From Euphorbia lathyris (Eukaryota > Streptophyta > Magnoliopsida > Malpighiales > Euphorbiaceae), in contig NC_088911.1 of assembly GCF_963576675.1 (NCBI RefSeq), forward strand, positions 129,273,929 to 129,337,928: DNA of 64,000 nt, written 5' to 3'. Made by a program: the position numbers and the translations under genes. How positions within the stretch are numbered: the stretch's first letter is position 1; every line of letters starts with the position of its first letter. Shown here piece by piece: positions 58,653 to 64,000 of the stretch. Under the pieces are notes generated by a model. The model did not search any database. It saw nothing but the letters and a program-made list of their open reading frames with translations, and had not been told where the DNA came from.

Positions 58653-60677
58653 TGTTGGAGTTTAGTGTCCTAAAGACAATTATTTTAGGATATAAATATT
58701 AATGAATAAATTGTTTATTTAGTCATTTGTTTAATCAGATCTATAGCATTAAAATGTAACTATATATAAAGGCACAAATCTTTCATAAAGAAAGTAATCC
58801 TAAGTTTATTTAAGTAGTTATAAAGTGTTTATACAAGCATGAAGTGAGACTGTACTTTATAATAGACCAATAGACTTAAAATCAACCCAAGTCAAGTAAT
58901 ATGTTATAGGGGTTGACATATTACTGTTGAGACTTGCATGTAATAGTGTTTTCTATCGAGACAGAAAGTTGATCTCACAAGCTTTAGAGATTTAGATATC
59001 TAGACAGTTATATGGATCCGGTGAAGGAGTTCATTAGGATTGGGACCCGACTTGAGATAACAACATGGATTAATTTATCTAAAAGTGTCAACTATTCATC
59101 TCATTGGTATTAGTAGGTATAACTAATCCTCAGACTCAAACATTCGTTAATTAGTGATTCTGGATTATGGAGTCTGATACTTTGATTCTGTGCGAGCACG
59201 ATCCAACAGGTGAGAGCCTGGGGTGTGTGAGATCAGGGTTGGGTATCACACAAAGTAATTGCAGAATAGTTAATGTCAGATTGAGCATTTGTCACTCCCG
59301 ATAAGTGGGAGATATATCCAAATGGGCGCTTGTGGTGAATTGACTGAAATCCTTGCAAGGTGATAGAGTTAAGAGTAGAAATGAACATTTCACTTAACTT
59401 ATCTTTCAGAGTGAATTCAACCTGTACAAGTAAAACCAGACTCTTCGTTATATGTAACCTTGACACGTTCCATGGTTATAAGGAATTGACCAACAAGATA
59501 TAGTTGATGAAGGATCGTATTATACTGTACCTAATACAGAAAGGTTAACGTCAGTTATCAACCTGACTTCTTAATTGTTCTGGGGAATATCATAGGTTCT
59601 GCTAGTAACAGCTCGCGATGGTATTCCGTTATATATATGTTGGAATTAATCGTGATGAATAATTTCAAAGGATATATACGGCTACTGGCAATAAAGAACC
59701 TAATAGGTCGCATATGAGACTTGGAATCGGAGAACGAAAATGTAATTAGTGAGACACTATATATATGGGCCGAAATTTGTAGATTAATTAGGGATAAATT
59801 AATTTGATTAATAATTATAATTTGATTATGGTTATGAATTAAATTAAAGATTACCTGATAATATTAATTAGAAGTTTTTATGTAATTGAAACTCTAATTA
59901 ATTATCCCTAACATTAATTAATTATTAATTTGATTAATAATAATAATTATCTAGATATAATTAGTTATTATTTAGATAATAGTAAAGTGTTTATTTAATT
60001 ATCTAATTAGTAATCCTATTCCGAATAAGATTCTAATTAATTAATTACCTAACACAACTAGAATTAGGGTTTTGAGAAGTCTATAAATAGACTCCCTAGC
60101 CTACATATTTCGCCCAACACAATAAGGAGGCAAGAGGAACCGTTCCGAAACCGTCTCGGTTAATTACAATCTTTCTTACTCTCTCTTTGATCTCGTATCG
60201 ATTTCTGTTAGAGGCAATCATTGTGATTGCTATTATTAAGGTTGATTACTGATTAGTTATTCTTTTCTATGTTGTTTGTTTTGTTGTTCTCATGAAAGAA
60301 GAAAAGACAAACAAAAGGAGAAATTCGTTTTGCTCCTCCTACATCAGGTCAGTTCACATTTTCGCGGATTCCCGGAGATTGAACCGTCGGATCGTCACGA
60401 TTTTTGGACAGGAGCTTCTAGACATATTCTTCCTTGTTTTCACCGTTGGGATTTTCATTTGGAGGTCTGGAAGGTGTGTTCGGGTAGGGGGCAGATTCGT
60501 TGACAGATTCTATTCTTTTGAAGTTGTGGGCACTTCGTTTGCAACGGTAGATAGATCGTCATAAAGGTATTTCCTTCTATCCCTCTTTATATGAAATAAC
60601 AATTAATAGATCTTGTAAAAGGAAAATAGATAAAATTTTATAATTCCGCTGCGCCTAGGCGTGTCTATTTTCCTTCA
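58653..60677 (+). repeat. Copia-2 solo LTR (unit 3)
   Basis: 2025-bp LTR flanked on both sides by ttcct (58648-58652 and 60678-60682), with no priming site or internal region after it. A single LTR with its own TSD is the product of LTR-LTR recombination. TATAAATA is at 60082-60089. The pogo-like insertion is absent; the site reads through. Confidence 0.9.
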
Positions 60678-60682
60678 TTCCT

Positions 60683-61510
60683 CCGCACTCTCTACAAAGA
60701 GGAACACAACTGGCTTGCTTCTAGTCCTCTTCTTCCTAGAAATAGATCTCAAGGGCGTAAAGGCCTCAGGCTCTTCCTCCGTAGTAACAATCTTATTCCT
60801 TAAAGCCACCTCGACTCAAACATTATTTACCTCCACATCAAAGATTAAGGCATCGACTCCCACACCTTTAGGATCGAAAATAAAAAATACATCATTTGAC
60901 GCTAGCAACAGCTCCATATCCCTTAAAAATCTATAGTCATAGGCTCTAGATCATAGGGGAACTCCAAATCATTAAGATCCATCGACCAGCCTGGTTGTTC
61001 ATCTACCACCATTGTATCCACAAAAGGAAGTCATTAGGACCAGTACAAGAATAAGTATAAAAAATAAAACAAAACCTCCCCTCGATAACCAGTTGACATA
61101 AGAGTAAGGTATTCCTACTCTTCATATATGCATATTCCTACCGTCACTTTAATAGCCTTGAGGCCGATAAGATCCTGGGGAGTGAGGCCTCTTCCTTGAA
61201 GGTACGTTGTTAGCCCATCCTTCTTCCAGCCTTCTAGATGAGAGGCTCACCATCTCGAAAACACAAACCACCTGCTCTCAATATGGCTAGCAATTAGGTC
61301 TTCACAATCTTATTGGGGCTCGGCCGCCACACCACCTAACCATTCCACCGACGCATGATCTCGTGTAGTAAAATCCCTTTACACAATCTCGGTGCTTGGG
61401 CAATTCGATTTTGCATTCCAGTTCACTTCAAATGGAAAGGAAAGATTCTTCATCTTCACCTTCGGATATCGATGTTTGCACTCTAGCGGCTCTGAACTAA
61501 GGCCATGTTC
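60683..61510. other. Host flank right of the array
   Basis: Continues the spacer found at 41752-41904 and 58501-58652. Frames on both strands are short; a Lys/Arg-rich minus-strand frame crosses the insertion site. I cannot assign it. It may be an old transposon. Confidence 0.35.
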
Positions 61511-61720
61511 TTTTTGACTGAACTGAACTGAACTAAACTGAATGCTACTTGACTGAACTGAATAATTATATATAAATAATTATAATTATAATAAATAATG
61601 ACATATATATAATGATAAATTGTATATTATATATAAATAATTATAATTATAATAAATTATGATACATTATATATTATATATAAATAACAATAATTATAAT
61701 TATAATAAATTATAGGAAAA
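61511..61720. repeat. CTGAA pentamer run and AT-rich tandem repeats
   Basis: ACTGAACTGAACTGAACT near 61518 is followed by three imperfect copies of TATAAATAATTATAATTATAATAAAT (about 61571, 61632 and 61680). Simple-sequence DNA. Confidence 0.75.
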
Positions 61721-61923
61721 AGTACAAAAATAAACCTTGTGGTTACATCTGTTTTCGATCGGCACCCCTTGTAGTTTAAAAATTTACAAACTGGTACTTT
61801 GAGGTTCATTCCATTAGCAAACACATGCCAAATTGACTAACGGTGTTAAAAATCAAATGGAAAAGAGTTAATTTAGTCTTTATATTTATTTATTTTATAA
61901 ATTAACCCCCTTATTATCTAATT

Positions 61924-62405
61924 ATCACAAACAAACCCCAAAATAAAAAATAAAAATCAATTACACCATTTTCTCCATCTCTCTTTAATTTTTTATTTTT
62001 TCTTCTTTCTCTCTAATTTCTTACCCCGTGATAGTATTTGATTTGTTTAATTGTAAGGTCCAATTTCTCAAAAAGCAAAAAAAAAAAAACATATCTCTTC
62101 CCTCTCAAGCAATAAACAAACACACCAACTTAAACAATTACTCAAACAGACCCGCGGTTACGACTCTTTCTTTACACGTCTGTTTGAGTAATTGTTTAAG
62201 TTGGTGTGTTTGTGTATTGCTTGAGAGGGAAGAGAGATAACTCTTTTTGCTTTTTGAGAATCTGGACCTTACAATTAAACAGATCAAATACTATCATGGA
62301 GTAAGAAATTAAAGAGGGAGAAATAAGAAAAAAAAAATAAAGAGGGATGGAGAAGATGGTGTAATTTGTTTTTTTTTTTTTATTTTTTTTAGGGTTTTTT
62401 GTGAT
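61924..62405. repeat. Foldback: 228-bp inverted repeat arms with a 26-bp loop
   Basis: The left arm 61924-62151 (ATCACAAACAAACCCC...AAACAGAC) pairs with the right arm 62178-62405 (GTCTGTTTGAG...TTTTGTGAT) with scattered mismatches and small length differences in the A/T runs. The short frames on either strand encode nearly the same peptide because of this symmetry. Its outer right end meets the LINE directly. Confidence 0.9.
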
Positions 62406-63579
62406 GACTCCAAAAAAAGTCCTAGTTGAAGATAAGGATATCAAGGAACGATGGAGGTCCTATTTTGATGACTTATTTAATGGAGATCGTGGACAAGATG
62501 TTGGAGATATAAGTATCCCTCACGATATGATAAATCGTGACTGCATGTGGAGACTTCAAAAGGGTGAAGTCAAAATGACATTAAATAAAATGAGATTGAA
62601 GAAAGCAGTAGGACCTAATGGCATCCCTATTAAGATTTGGAGATGTTTGGGAGAGAGAGGAATCGAATGGTTGACGACGTTCTTCAATAAAATTTGGAGA
62701 AACAATAAGATGCCATCAGAATGGAGGAAAAGTATCCTAATCCCTTTGTATAAGAACAAAGGCGATGTCCAAGATTGTGCCAACTATCGAGGAATCAAAT
62801 TAATGAGTCACACTATGAAACTTTGGGAGCGAGTGATCAAACAAAGGCTAAGGAGGGCGGTGAAGATCTCGGAAAACCAGTTTGTCTTTATACTGGGAAG
62901 ATCAATTATGGAAGCCATCCATCTAATGAGACAATTAATGAAGCACTATCGAAATAAGAAGAAAGATTTGTATATGGTTTTCATTGACTTGGAGAATCCA
63001 TATGATAAGGTACCAAGGGAAGTACTTTGGTGGGCCTTAATAAGGAAAGGCATTTCACGGAAATACATTGACATCATAAAGGACATGTATGAGGGAGCAT
63101 GCACGAGTGTATGTACTAGTGTTGGGAAGACTGAAGTGTTCCCTATTACGATTGGAGTGCATCAAGGTTCCGCACTAAGCCCATTTCTTTTTGCCATCGT
63201 TATGGATGAACTAACGAGTTCACTTCAAGATGGTATACCATGGTGCATGTTGTTTGCAGATGATATTATGTTGGTTGATGAGACGAAAGAAGGCGTGGAG
63301 AGGAAGTTGGAGCTATGGAGACAAACTTTAGAATCTAGAGACTTTAAGTTGAGCCGAAGTAAGACAGAATATTTGGAGTGTAAGTTTAGCGACGATATGA
63401 GTAAGGAGGTAGGGACAATCACCCTAGATGGGAGAGTTGTTCAGGCCTCAGATTGCTTCCAGTATTTAGGATCTATTATCCAAACGGATGGAGAAGTAGA
63501 TGGAGATGTTGCTCATAGGATTAAATCTGGTTGGGCGAAGTGGAAACGTACTACGGGTTTCCTTTGTGAACTCGACGTG
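62406..63579 (+). CDS. RTE-type LINE reverse transcriptase, 5'-truncated, open
   Basis: About 390 codons without a stop. Motifs: KKAVGPNGIPIKIW, SILIPLYKNKGDVQDCANYRGI, ENQFVFILGRSIMEAI, VFIDLENPYDKVPRE, GVHQGSALSPFLFAIVMDEL, the catalytic LFADDIML (about 63256), and the thumb YLGSIIQTDGEVDGDVAHRI. This is the non-LTR RT of the plant RTE clade, which copies its RNA at a nicked target. The endonuclease part upstream is absent; sequence starts abruptly at the foldback arm. The C-terminal end (as seen in the intronic LINE at 22268-22711) is cut off by the LTR starting at 63580, although the frame runs on by chance to 63744. Confidence 0.9.
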
Positions 63580-64000
63580 TGTAGACACCGAGTCGGAGGA
63601 CCTGTGACGAAAACCCACGATGAACGGCTAAATCGGTTGATTCCAAGGATTAGAAAATTTAAAAATAATAACATAATAAAATGGGGAAACTCGGAGAACC
63701 GACGCTTGAAAGCCCCGCTAACAAGTTCGGCATCTCCTGAGTGAGGACGGACACGTTCGCTACTACGGCAGTAAGCAAATGGGCCCCGGAGGCCGAGCAT
63801 CGGCCGGTGGGTAACGAACGGCGCTCCCAGCGACGACGGTCGCTCTATAAAAGACGGTGCGCGGCACGTCGGGTGCTCGTCCGACATGTCGAACGTCACC
63901 CATCGAGGGGCAGGCGTCCCCCCTCGAGCGTGGTCCGATGTCCGGACGGCGTCACCCGACGAAAGTCCGACGAGTGCTGGACCGCTTCGGGCGAGGCTCG
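63580..64000 (+). repeat. Left end of a Gypsy-type LTR, continuing beyond the window
   Basis: The LINE coding sense breaks at TGTAGACACCGAGTCGG. From here the base composition becomes clearly GC-richer and no frame makes sense. TGTAGACACCGAGTC is an LTR start I associate with plant Tat/Ogre-type Gypsy elements. A TATAAAAG box at 63846-63853 fits an LTR promoter. The other LTR lies outside, so this is a probable call. Confidence 0.6.
63846..63853 (+). promoter_or_regulatory. TATA box in the Gypsy-type LTR
   Basis: TATAAAAG preceded by C/T and followed by GC-rich sequence, 266 bases into the LTR. Confidence 0.5.

Larger units (their letters stand above)
41146..60677 (+). repeat. Head-to-tail array of a composite unit (three copies, rearranged)
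   Basis: The unit consists of the S-LTR right part, about 150 bases of host spacer, the Copia-2 LTR, and Copia-2 leader plus gag-pol remnant. Unit 1 is 41146-48200. Unit 2 starts at 48201, is broken by a reverse Copia-2 element, and its end resumes at 55110-57889. Unit 3 is 57890-60677 and ends exactly with the LTR. The junction from pol remnant to S-LTR (…TTTACCTTCAACTGTG…) is identical at 48200 and 57890, so the copies arose by duplication and not by separate insertions. Confidence 0.85.

Noticed and set aside
61721..61923. Possible separate MITE left of the foldback
   Set aside because: The phrase 'aaaccttgtggttac' is familiar from plant MITEs, but neither an inverted partner nor a target duplication is visible in the window.

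Overview
This is eudicot-type plant nuclear DNA: AT-rich, intron-containing, and mostly built of nested transposable elements. Two host genes are convincing. (1) A single-exon AP2/ERF transcription factor of the PUCHI/LEP/FRIZZLE-PANICLE type lies at 17353-18270 (+). (2) A seven-exon ZFN-type protein with five CCCH zinc fingers lies at 21632-26797 (-). I could reconstruct its exons with GT..AG borders and preserved phase. Everything else is transposon, transposon remnant, simple repeat or unassigned AT-rich sequence. No tRNA gene, intact rRNA gene, CRISPR array or organellar insert was seen.

Layout. 1-12311: an 11.8-kb Ty1/Copia element of Sirevirus type ('Copia-1', 475-12306; TSD cttat) sits in an older minus-strand gag-like gene. 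Its gag-pol has stops and frameshifts. Downstream of RNase H it carries a second, roughly 980-codon gene with its own CCAAT and TATA sequences. A short motif family (GCTGAGT/ACTCAGC and GCTGACC) is scattered through LTRs, coding and spacer DNA. 12312-17352: remnants, a 235-bp tandem duplication, a probable non-autonomous hAT element (15925-16802) and the ERF leader. 17353-27133: the two host genes, a decayed 26S rDNA scrap (20678-20821) and a 5'-truncated RTE LINE with a 14-bp TSD in the last intron of the zinc-finger gene.

27134-38900: AT-rich DNA, then two LTRs of one Gypsy-like family in opposite orientations (29847-31840 + and 37131-38897 -) with a decayed gag. 38900-60682: a rearranged array. 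A Sirevirus relative with only its 3' end left is followed by a second Copia family ('Copia-2'). A unit (Sirevirus LTR part, host spacer, Copia-2 LTR, Copia-2 internal part) is repeated head to tail and ends in a solo LTR with TSD ttcct. One LTR contains a pogo/Emigrant-like element whose transposase tail ends in a PCNA-binding (PIP-box) motif. Another Copia-2 copy is inserted in reverse (48653-55073) and is the best-preserved copy. 60683-64000: unassigned flank, AT-rich repeats, a foldback with two 228-bp arms, an RTE LINE reverse transcriptase with intact FADD, and the start of a GC-richer Gypsy-type LTR running off the window.

The most interesting candidates are: the independently promoted extra gene of Copia-1 together with its dispersed motif; four consecutive GC-rich hairpins in the Copia-2 leader, including a perfect 16-bp palindrome; the PIP-box-bearing pogo fragment; and the amplified, solo-LTR-terminated array. 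All element boundaries were read by eye, and none was checked against a database.
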